A stretch of 64,000 nt of DNA from Kazachstania africana CBS 2517 (taxonomy: Eukaryota; Ascomycota; Saccharomycetes; Saccharomycetales; Saccharomycetaceae), in assembly GCF_000304475.1 (NCBI RefSeq), contig NC_018940.1, positions 992,001 to 1,056,000 on the forward strand, given 5' to 3'. The translations under genes and the position numbers were made by a program. Position 1 is the first letter of the stretch. Every line of letters begins with the position of its first letter. Below the pieces are notes generated by a model. The model ran no database searches. It saw nothing but the letters and a program-made list of their open reading frames with translations, and was not told where the DNA came from. Below are positions 1-11,514 of this stretch, one piece after another.

Positions 1-667
1 TTGGAAAAAAGCTATACGGCCAAAAGACACAACCACTTCGTGATTAAAAATGACGTGAAGGAAGATCAGAGGTTGTCTCTTGTATATTATTATCGTCAAT
101 ATTGTTCATATTGTGGATGTTCAGTCAACTAAAATAATTTTTATTAATCAGTGGTTATACCAAATAATGCACTGCTTTTATATAAAATAAAATATACAAT
201 AAATAATATACATTGTGACAAATTTTGATCAAACTTCAGTGTTCACCTGAATATTTATACGTTTTCCAACACATTTTGATTTATGCCAATTATCATGTTA
301 TAGATTTATGAGTCAATACATTGTCATAATTATCGTACCATAATTATTGCATGATAATATGTATTCGTGTTTATCACACCATATATGGTTCGTGTCAATA
401 CATTGTCGTGTTTATCACACCATAATTATTGTTCATATCTTCTCTAACATTCTAAATTTGTCATTCTAACTATCAAAACATTGAAATGTCAGTATATTGC
501 CATTTCCAGCAATAAAAAGTTTTCGCTAATATTTAACCGAATTTACTAATGTAAATTACTTAATTTAATAAATTGAATAGAGAGTGTCTAGGCTTTGAGC
601 AGTCAGAGCAACTTGGAGTTTAATGTTGTCGCACCCCAATTATGTTACGACAAAAACATCAAAATAC
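1..667. other. AT-rich intergenic region with degenerate direct repeats
   Basis: No coding region is recognisable in this stretch, which runs from the window edge to the tRNA gene. It is strongly AT-rich. Between about 312 and 431 short blocks recur: a 14-base block (gtcaatacattgtc) at 312 and 394, a 19-base block at 365 and 406, and a block beginning accataattattg at 337 and 419. The area just upstream of a tRNA gene is where Ty-type retrotransposons insert in yeasts, but I see no LTR ends or target-site duplication. The short frame over the tRNA is spurious. Confidence 0.6.
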
Positions 668-741
668 GGTTTCGTGGTCTAGTTGGTTATGGCATCTGCT
701 TAACACGCAGAACGTCCCCAGTTCGATCCTGGGCGAAATCA
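668..741 (+). tRNA. tRNA-Val (anticodon AAC)
   Basis: A complete 74-nt cloverleaf can be read. The acceptor stem GGTTTCG pairs with CGAAATC, followed by discriminator A. The anticodon stem TCTGC/GCAGA encloses loop TTAACAC, placing anticodon AAC at 702-704. The T arm contains GTTCGATCC, which is the B box of the internal Pol III promoter. No intron is present. T-rich runs follow from 748, suitable for Pol III termination. The gene lies 309 bp upstream of YCS4 in the same direction. Confidence 0.97.
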
Positions 742-1050
742 AATTTGTTTTTCTTTTTCGTACTCTTGCCTCTTTTATTTCTATATTTTTAGGTCCTAAA
801 TTTGAGCCTAAAATCATAGGAAGTTATTAGAACAAAAGACCACAATATCTACTTCCTACGGTTTGTAACTCACTTACTATGATGATAAAATTGATCTGAT
901 CGACGCGTTACGTCGAGCAAGAAATATAAACATAGGCCAAAAAAAAAAAATTAAAGAGTCTCATCAAACTTTTGAAGAAGAGTAAATCCACGTAATATAT
1001 ATTTTCATCACTCCTATATCACTACTCTGACTAAATAATTTAGCAGTAAA
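742..1050. other. YCS4 upstream region
   Basis: The spacer between tRNA-Val and YCS4 holds no gene. It contains the tRNA terminator T-runs, an ACGCGT motif at 903-908 inside a small inverted repeat (listed separately), and a poly-A run just after it. Confidence 0.6.
900..916. promoter_or_regulatory. MCB-like ACGCGT inside an inverted repeat, YCS4 promoter
   Basis: The arms TCGACG and CGTCGA (900-905 and 911-916) flank CGTTA. ACGCGT at 903-908 matches the MluI cell-cycle box bound by MBF. It lies about 145 bp upstream of the YCS4 start codon, a usual distance for a yeast activator site. Periodic expression is an inference from the motif alone. Confidence 0.5.
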
Positions 1051-4000
1051 ATGTCCACATTCAGCTTGTCTGAACATTTAACAAGATTCCAAACAGCAGA
1101 CAAAAAGACCTTTCCTCCTGTAGAGAGGGCATCCAATGAGCTGAATAAAATCATTGACAGATTGGCAGTATCGCCCGAACAAATAGATTCAGATTCAGAT
1201 ACCCTTGAAACTCTGATAGATCTTTGTCTGAGTTTCCCTCACTTAGCCACCAAATTGCAGACTCAATTAACATATCTGATTAGTTCATCGTTGAACAACT
1301 TGACCAGCGAAATTAATGGAAATCTGTCAACAAATATAAATTACAATGATTTAGTTCTTCTTCTTCCGCAATGGAGGCAACATCTCGAAGAGTACGGGTT
1401 TTTGATACATGTTTTACTATTTTTTTTGCAAGAGGACATACACACGGCTTCTTTAAGATCTTCAAACTTGAATAGGAACAGGAAAAACCTGAATTCTGCA
1501 CCATCTTCCAATAATGAAAATGTTGAAACCTTCAAAAGATGCTGTGGCCAAGTTGAATCTTTATGTGATATAATCATTAAGGTATTAGAACTAAATTTAT
1601 CGAAGATCTTCCAGACTACACCAGAAAAGGATTTATTTATTGGATTATTCTTGAGACCCTTATATTCGCTAACTGAAGTGGAACCAATAGTCAAAGTTTC
1701 ATACTTAAAAGTTCTGATTCAACGGATTTTTTGTATGTCAGTGAAAAGTCATGGTCAAAACTCGAGTATTCAGAATGCAATAATGACAAATTTAACTTAC
1801 TTTCTACACCTTCCTAATTTCAATGCCGAACTACTTACGATGCTATCAAATGATTATAATTATCCACAATTAACTGAAGATATATTGAAAGAGATAAGTA
1901 ACAGAGTATTCAGCGCTAAAGATTCTACAGGACCAAAATCAATTTCTAGTTTCTTAATTAAACTTTCTGAATTGTCTCCTGTTATTATGTTAAGACAAAT
2001 GTCACTTTTGATACGACTTCTCAATAATAGTTCAATCACACTAAGATGCTCTATTGTCGAGGCTTGTGGTAATATCGTCGCCCAGCTGGCCCAAGATTCA
2101 CAGACTTTTGATCACTACAAACAGCAAATATCAGTACTAATCGAGCTCTTAGAAGAAAGATTTCAGGATTCAAACCCATATGTTAGGACAAAAGCAATTC
2201 AAGGCTGCTTAAAGATTGTAGACTTAAATCTTCGAATAAACGAAAAAAGATCAAACTTCACTAAACTATCAGTTAGGTCCCTATTAGATAGATCTTCTTT
2301 GGTTAGAAGGAATGCAATCAAACTACTGTCAAGGCTCATACTCAAACATCCCTTTAGTGGCATACATGGTACTCAATTGAAATTAGCCGACTGGACTTCG
2401 AATCTTCAATTAGCAGAAGAAAAATCAACAGAATTCTCTGAGGATAATAATTCTCAAATGGAAGAAGAAGAGAATGATGCCTCTGAGCTTGAAAGGGAAA
2501 GAGAGGCAGCTGCAATGGAATCAAGCCACTCGGAAGCCATTATGAAACTTAAGCTTATGGTTGCCTATTATAAAGATGCGATTTCTTTCATAGAAGACAT
2601 CCATGAAAGTATTCAGCGTATATCAAATCTACTTTTCTCCAAAAATAGAAACGAAGTCCTCGAAGCTATGGATTTCTTGGTTCTTACCGACGCATATGAT
2701 CTGGAACCAAGTGAACAAGCTATAAGAAAAATGTTACATTTAGTTTGGGTAAAAGGGACAACTGATGAAGGGACTAGTATTGCCACACATCTTATCGATT
2801 GTTATCATCAGCTTTTCTTCACAGTCCCAGAAACTTTCAATACTAAGGAACGTGCGACACATATTGCAAAAAACCTAATTAAGCTAACTACTAATGCATC
2901 CATAGCAGACTTAGCCTCGTTAGAGAAGCTTCTTGGAATGATGTATGAGAAAAGTTTAATCGATGAAAATGTTGTGAATGTCTTGTGGGCAATATACAAT
3001 TCTTGTTCAAATAAAAAAGGGGATTCCCCAGGATTCAAAAAAGAACAAATACATGGTTCAATAATTGCACTTGGTATGCTGGCACTAGAAAATAACGAAA
3101 TAATTCTAAAAGGTCTAGATTCATTGCTTAACATCGGTTTGGGAGAAATGGGGGATAAAGATATGCTTCTGTGCAAATACTCATGCATAGCATTAGAAAG
3201 AATGGTTGATAAAAAAGAAATATCAATAAAGTCTGCCATCAGTACAGAGCACGAGGGAGAAGCTGTACGAAAGCTATCGAGTAAAATTATAAGTCATATC
3301 AAGGATCCTGAATTTTATCCTATGTGTGAGCAAGCAATCAGTGCCCTCTTCACCATATCTCCCCAGCCAGACATTGTTTCGTCAGAAATAATTCGTGAGA
3401 AAACGATGATGACGTTTGGAAAGCCTGAAGATGCCGATGAAACAGTTTTTTCCAAGAATTTCTCAAGAGTGACATCCTTAAGTCAGTTGTTATTCATCGT
3501 TGGACAGGTGGCTATTAAAACTTTAGTCTACCTAGAGAAATGTGAAGCTGAATTTAAGAAACGTAAGATAGAGGCAGAAATACGAAAGGGGAAAGAGAAG
3601 GATGGACAACAACCAAATAAAGATCTATCAACCGCTGATGAAAGCAAAGATAATGAGCTGGCAATGATTGGCGGTACAAATGAAGATGATTTCACGGACG
3701 CTATTCAATTTGTTAAAGAGAATGAGCTTTTATATGGGGACAACTCTATACTGAGTAAATTCTGTCCTTTAGTGGAAGAAATTGTCTCTAATTCTGATAG
3801 ATTCAACGATACCATACTCCAGAGGACAGCCGTTTTGTGTTTAGAAAAGCTTATGCTGATATCCTCGTCGTACTGTGAAAAGAGCTTACCATTACTGATT
3901 ACAGTCATGGAAAAATCACCTGATCCCATCATTCGTTCTAATGCTGTTCTTGGCCTAGGTGATATGGCGGTTTGCTTCAATAATCTGTTAGACGAAAATA

Positions 4001-4485
4001 CAGATTACCTATATCGTAGGTTACACGATGAGAATTTAATGGTGCAAAGGACGTGTCTAATGACAGTTACTTTCCTCATTTTAGCTGGACAAGTTAAGGT
4101 CAAGGGTCAACTATCTGAAATGGCAAAATGTCTTGAGAATCCAGACCAAGGTATTGGTGACATGTGTCGTCTGTTCTTTGCTGAGTTGGCTACTAAAGAT
4201 AATGCTATTTACAATGGTTTTATTGATATATTTAGTAACCTTTCTTCAGACGAAATGTTAAGCAAGGATGGCTTCAAGAGAATCATAAAGTTTTTGGTTG
4301 CTTTTATCGACAAAGAAAGACATCAAAAACAATTAAGTGAAAAGCTTCTTAATAGGCTTCCAAAATGTGATTCGCAAAAACAATGGGACGATATTGCTTT
4401 CGTCCTAAATTGCTTGCCTTATAAAAATGATAAACTAGGAGCGATTTTGGAAGAAGGCTATAAAGTGGTTTCTGCTAGAGACTGA
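1051..4485 (+). CDS. YCS4: Condensin complex HEAT-repeat subunit Ycs4 (CAP-D2/Cnd1)
   Basis: This is the non-SMC HEAT-repeat subunit of condensin, which binds the Smc2-Smc4/Brn1 core and DNA to compact chromosomes in mitosis and to maintain rDNA. The 1144-aa protein is close to the roughly 1176 aa of S. cerevisiae Ycs4. The N-terminal third carries the condensin-type start and helical repeats, an acidic linker follows near residues 465-490, and the C-terminal third holds the conserved Cnd1 HEAT block with its RSNAVLGLGDMAVCF segment near residue 960. A charged, disordered stretch near residues 835-875 separates the two halves. The ATG at 1051 is the first in frame. An MCB-like element lies about 145 bp upstream. 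The next gene converges on it; in S. cerevisiae YCS4 adjoins CMG1, so local order has changed. Confidence 0.93.
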   Translation: MSTFSLSEHLTRFQTADKKTFPPVERASNELNKIIDRLAVSPEQIDSDSDTLETLIDLCLSFPHLATKLQTQLTYLISSSLNNLTSEINGNLSTNINYNDLVLLLPQWRQHLEEYGFLIHVLLFFLQEDIHTASLRSSNLNRNRKNLNSAPSSNNENVETFKRCCGQVESLCDIIIKVLELNLSKIFQTTPEKDLFIGLFLRPLYSLTEVEPIVKVSYLKVLIQRIFCMSVKSHGQNSSIQNAIMTNLTYFLHLPNFNAELLTMLSNDYNYPQLTEDILKEISNRVFSAKDSTGPKSISSFLIKLSELSPVIMLRQMSLLIRLLNNSSITLRCSIVEACGNIVAQLAQDSQTFDHYKQQISVLIELLEERFQDSNPYVRTKAIQGCLKIVDLNLRINEKRSNFTKLSVRSLLDRSSLVRRNAIKLLSRLILKHPFSGIHGTQLKLADWTSNLQLAEEKSTEFSEDNNSQMEEEENDASELEREREAAAMESSHSEAIMKLKLMVAYYKDAISFIEDIHESIQRISNLLFSKNRNEVLEAMDFLVLTDAYDLEPSEQAIRKMLHLVWVKGTTDEGTSIATHLIDCYHQLFFTVPETFNTKERATHIAKNLIKLTTNASIADLASLEKLLGMMYEKSLIDENVVNVLWAIYNSCSNKKGDSPGFKKEQIHGSIIALGMLALENNEIILKGLDSLLNIGLGEMGDKDMLLCKYSCIALERMVDKKEISIKSAISTEHEGEAVRKLSSKIISHIKDPEFYPMCEQAISALFTISPQPDIVSSEIIREKTMMTFGKPEDADETVFSKNFSRVTSLSQLLFIVGQVAIKTLVYLEKCEAEFKKRKIEAEIRKGKEKDGQQPNKDLSTADESKDNELAMIGGTNEDDFTDAIQFVKENELLYGDNSILSKFCPLVEEIVSNSDRFNDTILQRTAVLCLEKLMLISSSYCEKSLPLLITVMEKSPDPIIRSNAVLGLGDMAVCFNNLLDENTDYLYRRLHDENLMVQRTCLMTVTFLILAGQVKVKGQLSEMAKCLENPDQGIGDMCRLFFAELATKDNAIYNGFIDIFSNLSSDEMLSKDGFKRIIKFLVAFIDKERHQKQLSEKLLNRLPKCDSQKQWDDIAFVLNCLPYKNDKLGAILEEGYKVVSARD

Positions 4486-4908
4486 AATTCCATCAGGTCA
4501 GTTGAACTTATGCATACGAATATATACACATACGTATATATTTACAATATACAGAAAATTTATTAAAACTCTTAACAGTAATAGAGCCAAGTGTCGGACA
4601 AAGTATACGAAAAATAACGGACATCGGATATTTATTATAGAATAGACATGTCCATGAGCGTAAGCTAAATAAGAAGGATGCTTTAGACGAGTGATACCTT
4701 TTATCGTGCACAGAAATACCATTTTATCATTACAGTGGACCATCGACGTTGTCACTATTTTTTATTTATAGAATGACGTACTAGACTTTTTTTCCCCCCT
4801 CTGTGGTTGATACCACTTCCAGGCGCTGCAGTTGCCTGGATGAATACCATGTTCGATTATTAAAATTATCCTTAGTTGATTGAGTTATCTAGTCATATAA
4901 TTGGTACC
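4486..4908. other. Convergent 3' intergenic region
   Basis: This is the spacer between the 3' ends of YCS4 (plus) and the F-box-like gene (minus). It is AT-rich with TATATA-type tracts near 4520-4560 that may serve 3' end formation. I see no gene; the small frames here carry no recognisable features. Confidence 0.55.
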
Positions 4909-6029
4909 TTAGGCCGAGATGAACTGTTGTCTTTCATCTATGAAATTTTCAAAGCTTCTGAGAAGGTTAATGTTAGGCAAGTTTGCTTTCAGATTTTTGA
5001 TCTTGAAAAGGTAATTGATTTTATTATAATCATTATTCCTGTTGTCGTAAGTGAAATGAATGAATTCACATATTGGTAAATGATTCCATGAAGAAAAACC
5101 TATGAGGTTTATTTGTCCCATATCATACTCATCCATGTTATTAGAGGGAGAATTATTATTTATATTGTTATCAGTGTCATGGTTTGCCATGACGAGGGAA
5201 TTGTACTTATCAGAGACTTTTGGTTCTTTGCTAGCTAACATATAATTCTGCAAGACCAGGCTTTTCAGATTCTGTAAAAATAATCCTTGAATATATGTAG
5301 TAGAGCTATTATCAACTGTTAATAATCTCAATTCTAGTGATTCTAGGGTATTGTTTTTTAGGCAAAAGATAGGTTTGGTTTTGTAAGAATAGAATTTCTC
5401 TGATAAATCTCTGACTTCATGATAATCTAAACTTTCGTTAGAATCATTATTATAGGAAATAGTAGCATTATGGTCACTAACAGAGTTATCATTTCTGAAA
5501 GTACCTGTTTCATGAGACCATCGATTTTCACCATCATTATTTAACTGATGACTGTTGCCACGATAAAAAGAATCATTATTTGATTCGAAGGGTAACCAAT
5601 TTAAGATTTTACTTACCTTCGTACCTTCTGGAATGAGCTGTATTCTATAGTATGGAGATGCATCGTTATTTTCCATTACAGCCATTTCATGCAATAGGCT
5701 AATATTTCTTCTAAGACAATTTTTGGATCTCTCGATCGAACCTGTCATTGTTGTTTCATCAAATTTCAACCTGTGACCAGAAAAATATGTTATATTTGGA
5801 ATTTCCCAATTTTTCAATGAATGTAAATTGAAAAGATATTTCAATGGACATGAATTTTCTTTAAATTTATTTATCATTAAAGTTGATAAATCTATAAAAT
5901 TACACGTTTCATTCTTTTGAGTATCTTTAATATAACAATTTATGAATTTAATTGACTTTAAATTTGGTAAATAAAAATCGACATTTCTAAGAAATAATTT
6001 GAATAGTAATTCGATGCACGATATTTGTC

Positions 6030-6073
<44 letters not shown>

Positions 6074-6903
6074 GTATTGTTATTATTGTTATTACTCGTA
6101 TTGATAAATTTGGGGAAAGAAGTAGAGTATGTTTCCATTATATTATATATGAAGGAATCAATTGTCAAATAGTTTATCTGCAATTCTTGTACGGAAAAGA
6201 ATGATATTTGATTACATCTTGGAGTCATCCATATAGTTGTATCATCATCGTTATCAATTCGGTTATTTGTGAATCTATTAGTCATGTCATTGAAAGTAAA
6301 GAAGTTGAAGTCGTAGATACCCCAGAAATTATTGGTTGCGAAGACACTAGCTGGATTTTTGAATTCGAATATGAAACAGTTTACCTTAATGAAGGTAGAA
6401 AGATTTGGTAAGATATTATTTATTGAGGAATTAGTTGATAGAGGGGTATAGATAATGTCAGTTAGAAACACGGTGTTTGATGACGATCGTAGTAGAGAGG
6501 AACTTAGTATTTTGTTTATAGCAGGAAAATCTGTTAAATCGTCGATAAAGAGCACCAATCTGTTTGGAAATATGTAATCACTTTTGTCTTTCAAATCATT
6601 CAAAGTGTGTTTAACGAAATGGTCTCTTAAAACATTGATATATGGAGAGGAAGTGTATTGATCTAAAGAGTTCCCATTTGAGAGGCAATTAATGAATTTG
6701 GTAGTTTTTTCTATGTAGTCATTTATTAGTTTGTAATGATATTGATCCAGAATTGGGTCCTGAAATGCGATCAAAGTATTAATCAAGTCAAACAGACACG
6801 ATCTTCTTTGACTGAAACTTAAGCATTTAATTATTTGAATTAATATTTCAGGTGGTAAGTTATTGAAAAAGGGCTTCTGTTTCACTGGTATCCTAGTGGG
6901 CAT
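4909..6903 (-). CDS. F-box-like protein with poly-Asn tract, unassigned
   Basis: I do not recognise an orthologue. Taking the ATG at 6903 gives 664 aa. An upstream in-frame ATG at 7044 would add 47 mostly hydrophobic residues, but the later start puts a short basic leader directly before the domain. Residues about 13-30 (FFNNLPPEILIQIIKCLS) read as an F-box, the Skp1-binding element of SCF ubiquitin ligases. Leucine-rich repeat-like stretches (LKSIKF, LESLELRLL, LKSLVLQ) in the middle and C-terminal part could be the substrate-recognition region. A long Asn run is encoded by an ATT/TTA microsatellite near 6032-6074. It is divergent from SEC22. In S. cerevisiae BOP2 occupies the place beside SEC22 in the opposite orientation; a very diverged BOP2 cannot be excluded. 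Role inferred only: a substrate receptor. Confidence 0.6.
6032..6074. repeat. (TTA)n trinucleotide microsatellite inside coding sequence
   Basis: An almost perfect TTA/ATT repeat in the F-box-like gene encodes the main poly-asparagine run on the minus strand. An interrupted continuation to about 6103 encodes more Asn with single Thr and Ser residues. Such tracts vary in length between isolates. Confidence 0.9.
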
Positions 6904-7153
6904 AATATAGATGTTAAGATAGAGTCGTGCCAATTCTAGTGTATACAGTATCAACAAGAAAATAGGATAATGAAAAAACAAACTGGCATGTATATTTATA
7001 GTAACGGTGTCAAGTGAGAGATGCCCTATGCTAGATTGGGACAATTTCTATATTTATAAATATGTACAAAAGAGTATATACCGTTACAAAACAAGAGAGG
7101 GTCCGGTCCGATCATCATAATCGGGGGCTGTCCACTACATCTCTTTCTCTGAC

Positions 7154-7160
7154 TGAGTCA
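7154..7160. promoter_or_regulatory. TGAGTCA (Gcn4/AP-1-type) motif
   Basis: This is an exact match to the core palindrome bound by Gcn4 and, with variants, by Yap factors. It sits between the divergent F-box-like gene and SEC22, about 250 bp upstream of the former. A 7-bp match can occur by chance. Confidence 0.25.
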
Positions 7161-7623
7161 TGACGATGGAGTTATTCCATAGTGGCACGCAATGTCTTGT
7201 AATGAGATGAATGATCTCAGAGACACAAACCGACAGGGCGATGATGACCTTTTTCCCTTAAATCTCTGCCTGCGACAGCAGGAGCATTCATGCTTCCTCC
7301 GGTTGGCTGCTGCTGCATTCGCCGCCCGAATTCTCTTTCGTGCGATGAGCATTCCGTATGGCTGGGCTGTTGAGAGTTACTACGCTTGTTGTGCGTAGTT
7401 GTGCGTAACCACATCGATTGGATGGGCTGCCATGTAGATAGAATTCAGGAGAGTCCACGCAGCAGTTACGCCTGTCCTTGTGGTTGTAGCCCTCTACGAA
7501 TATATAAAGAATCATTGCAAAGCAACACGACATGGATGAACTACAAAGACATGTCACTATGTCGGTGTGGGTCTCCCAGTTCGCACTCACAAGCAGCGTC
7601 GATAGTTGTGTATTCTATCTATT

Positions 7624-7647
7624 ACACACACACACACACACACACAC
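7624..7647. repeat. (AC)12 dinucleotide microsatellite
   Basis: A perfect AC repeat lies about 235 bp upstream of the SEC22 ATG. It is followed by ATACATACAC and a TATATATGTATATAT stretch that may supply the TATA region. Confidence 0.95.
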
Positions 7648-7882
7648 ATACATACACTCTAACTCTATCTTATATATGTATATATCGCCGTTTTTTTTTC
7701 TCAGCAATTTAATGATGCGGCGAAATGTAAATTAATACATAACGTGTTCGTTTACACTCAGAAAAATATTAATTTGCTTTCTTTATATTTGGAAAACAAC
7801 AATCTTGATTGTTCCGCCCCCCTCCACCAAAGATCTTGTCATTTTGGCAAACTTACATTCGCATTATTTCTCCCCATTTAAC

Positions 7883-8527
7883 ATGATTAAATCCACATTG
7901 ATTTATAGAGAAGATGGTTTGCCTCTATGTGCATCCGTAGATGATGAAAATAACTCAACACTCAATGAACAAAAGAAAAAGGTCAAATTAGTCATATCGA
8001 GAATGACACCACAATCTATAGATAGAGCAACATTAGAAAGTGGTGATTATGAAATAAACTACATTAAAAAAGATATCATTATCTTTTTCGTCATCTGTGA
8101 AAAGGGTTACCCACGTAATTTGGCATTCTCGTATTTAAATGACGTTGCTGAAGAATTTCAGCATTCATATTCTAATGAATACGGTAAAGTGACAGTAAGA
8201 CCATATGCATTTGTCACTTTTGACACTTTCTTACAAAAGAGTAAGAAAATTTATAGTGATAAGAAAGTTCAAGATAATTTAGATCAACTGAATCAAGAAT
8301 TAGTCGGTGTAAAACAAATCATGTCCAAAAATATCGAAGATTTATTATATAGAGGCGATTCGTTAGATAAAATGAGTGATATGAGTGCATCATTGAAGGA
8401 AACTTCTAAGAAATACAGGAAAAAAGCCCAAAAAATTAATCTCGAATTATTGATTAGTCAATACGCCCCAATCGCCATCGTCGCGTTCACTTTTGTATTC
8501 TTAATATGGTGGATCTTCCTAAGATAA
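7883..8527 (+). CDS. SEC22: ER-Golgi R-SNARE Sec22
   Basis: Sec22 is the R-SNARE of ER-to-Golgi and retrograde Golgi-to-ER vesicles, pairing with Sed5/Bet1/Bos1 or Ufe1/Sec20/Use1. The 214-aa product has exactly the S. cerevisiae length. An N-terminal longin domain covers residues about 1-125, the R-SNARE coiled coil about 125-185 contains the nearly invariant NIEDLLYRGDSLDKM stretch with the zero-layer Arg, and a C-terminal tail anchor (IAIVAFTFVFLIWWIFL) ends in a basic residue. I chose ATG 7883. An earlier frame beginning at 7805 opens with the non-ATG codon TTG and would add 26 residues unlike the family. DCS1 and CMG1 follow in the same direction, as in S. cerevisiae. Confidence 0.97.
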   Translation: MIKSTLIYREDGLPLCASVDDENNSTLNEQKKKVKLVISRMTPQSIDRATLESGDYEINYIKKDIIIFFVICEKGYPRNLAFSYLNDVAEEFQHSYSNEYGKVTVRPYAFVTFDTFLQKSKKIYSDKKVQDNLDQLNQELVGVKQIMSKNIEDLLYRGDSLDKMSDMSASLKETSKKYRKKAQKINLELLISQYAPIAIVAFTFVFLIWWIFLR

Positions 8528-10006
<1,479 letters not shown>

Positions 10007-10430
10007 TAAACCAAACCAGATAAGTATTTAGTCTCCTTCTTTCGTTTTTTGAGGTTATGTTTCTTATTGTTTTTATGATTCATAGGCATTACTTTTGTAC
10101 ATATGCTTCATGATCGTAATACCAGTCGACTTTACACACATCAAGAAGATAAAGTACTTTATAGTATATTTATCTCAATGTCTATTGGTATATATATTGT
10201 AAATACTATATCAGACAGTCGAATATTTACAGTTAAAAGATTCTTACGTAGTTGATCAATTTTACAGTTTCTAGGATGCTATATAAAGTTCGACGCGGAG
10301 AGAAGAAAAAGGGAAATGGCAAATCGAAAGTTGAATACAAACGCTACATGAATACTAACAAGTACGTGTTAAAAGTATTGAATTACAGCTATCAAGAGAT
10401 TAGATTTCCACGATATTACCAACAGATATA
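10007..10430. other. DCS1-CMG1 intergenic region
   Basis: This spacer contains a good TATA element (TATATAAA) at 10280-10287, about 145 bp upstream of CMG1, and AT-rich 3' processing tracts after DCS1. No further gene is visible. Confidence 0.55.
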
Positions 10431-11258
10431 ATGAAAGTAAAGAGACGTTCTGCCATAAATTTTGATGATGACAGTCCAGGTCCAACGTTTGATCTAAATG
10501 GCGAACAGCGGAAGAGGTTCAAAGCCATTCAAACGTTGGGGTCTTCATACGATGATCCAGAAAAGCATAATGGAGAGAAATATAAACAAGAGGAAGAGCC
10601 CCCAATGGAAGATGAAGAGTTACAGCGTCTGATACCCAGAGGGTATAGCCTACTACGTAAGATGGGCTATACTCCAGAGAAGGAGCACACATCGCAATTC
10701 GATATAAAGCAGGTACCAAACGACTTCAAGGAAATAGACAAGAAGTTAAAGCAAGAAGAGTATAGGAGGTGGATAAATAAAACACACAGTCAAAAGGTAT
10801 TAGTTGATAGGTGGCATAAACTGCAGAAAATTGCATTCGAAATGACTGGCGATGTCGAGATTTACAAGCCAGATGCAGATCCCAGAGATTTTAATGTCCT
10901 TTGGAGAGGATACATAAAAGTGTTAAATGAGGCATGCAGACAATCTAATAGGCGTAAAAGTGTTACTGCAAATGGCAGCGACCGTGATAAGCAGAGTAAC
11001 GCGGCTGATAATACGACAAAAGGCCCCGAAGTGGCTGAGCACCAACAAAAGCCTTCTGCTTTGGAAAACAGAGCAACATATAAGGAAGATCCTGAACTAG
11101 ACATTCTTGATGAAATGAGTACTGAACAAAAGATAATGAAACTGAACATATTTTTAAGGACAGAGCTATACTACTGTTTCTATTGCGGCGTCAAATATAA
11201 GGACGAAGCAGATCTATATAAGCATTGCCCAGGGTTGGGACCAGAAGATCACGAATGA
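10431..11258 (+). CDS. CMG1: G-patch (GPATCH11/DUF4187-type) protein Cmg1
   Basis: This 275-aa protein matches YLR271W in length, position and layout. The N-terminal half contains a degenerate G-patch (residues about 68-85, PRGYSLLRKMGYTPEKE), a motif that usually activates DEAH-box helicases. The C-terminal 50 residues form the DUF4187 region with a putative zinc-binding cluster (YYCFYCGVKYKDEADLYKHC). The middle (about residues 180-225) is polar and probably disordered. The protein is presumably nuclear. It follows DCS1 and precedes DNL4, all on the plus strand. In S. cerevisiae its other neighbour is YCS4, which here lies at the far end of the block. Confidence 0.88.
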   Translation: MKVKRRSAINFDDDSPGPTFDLNGEQRKRFKAIQTLGSSYDDPEKHNGEKYKQEEEPPMEDEELQRLIPRGYSLLRKMGYTPEKEHTSQFDIKQVPNDFKEIDKKLKQEEYRRWINKTHSQKVLVDRWHKLQKIAFEMTGDVEIYKPDADPRDFNVLWRGYIKVLNEACRQSNRRKSVTANGSDRDKQSNAADNTTKGPEVAEHQQKPSALENRATYKEDPELDILDEMSTEQKIMKLNIFLRTELYYCFYCGVKYKDEADLYKHCPGLGPEDHE

Positions 11259-11514
11259 TAGTGTATGTCACCAGACACTTCCCTCCCTTTGCATACAGTA
11301 TGGCGTCAATGTACTCCGTTGCATGTGGCGCTCACTATATATGTATACTATGCATATGCACTCAACACAATATTTAGAATTCCGAAAATTCTGATGAAGA
11401 AAATGATATAAAATTAACTGAATGGGTAAAAAACATGAATCTGATACAATAGTATTTTTAATGAAGATGTACAAACGACAATGTAGAAACAAGATTTAAT
11501 ACTGAACTAAAAAA

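Larger units (their letters stand above)
6904..7882. other. Long divergent promoter region, F-box-like gene / SEC22
   Basis: This 979-bp spacer is GC-richer by eye than other spacers between about 7080 and 7620, with GCTGCTGCTG, CGCCGCCCG and GGGGGCTG blocks. It has several small open frames on both strands (for example 7192-7398 plus, 68 aa, with an ATG), none recognisable. A Gcn4/AP-1-type TGAGTCA is at 7154-7160 and an (AC)12 microsatellite at 7624-7647. I see no tRNA or snoRNA structure, though a structured RNA could be missed by eye. Confidence 0.5.

Noticed and set aside
1..667. Possible retrotransposon LTR next to tRNA-Val
   Set aside because: No TG...CA ends, target-site duplication or known LTR sequence could be recognised.
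595..830. Short frames overlapping tRNA-Val
   Set aside because: They read through the tRNA gene; the first starts with a non-ATG codon.
6904..7044. N-terminal extension of the F-box-like protein starting at ATG 7044
   Set aside because: It would add 47 mostly hydrophobic residues before an F-box-type N-terminus; the ATG at 6903 is followed directly by a basic leader and the domain. Not excluded completely.
7192..7398. 68-codon frame in the GC-richer spacer upstream of SEC22
   Set aside because: Overlapping frames are open on both strands because of base composition; no family resemblance seen.
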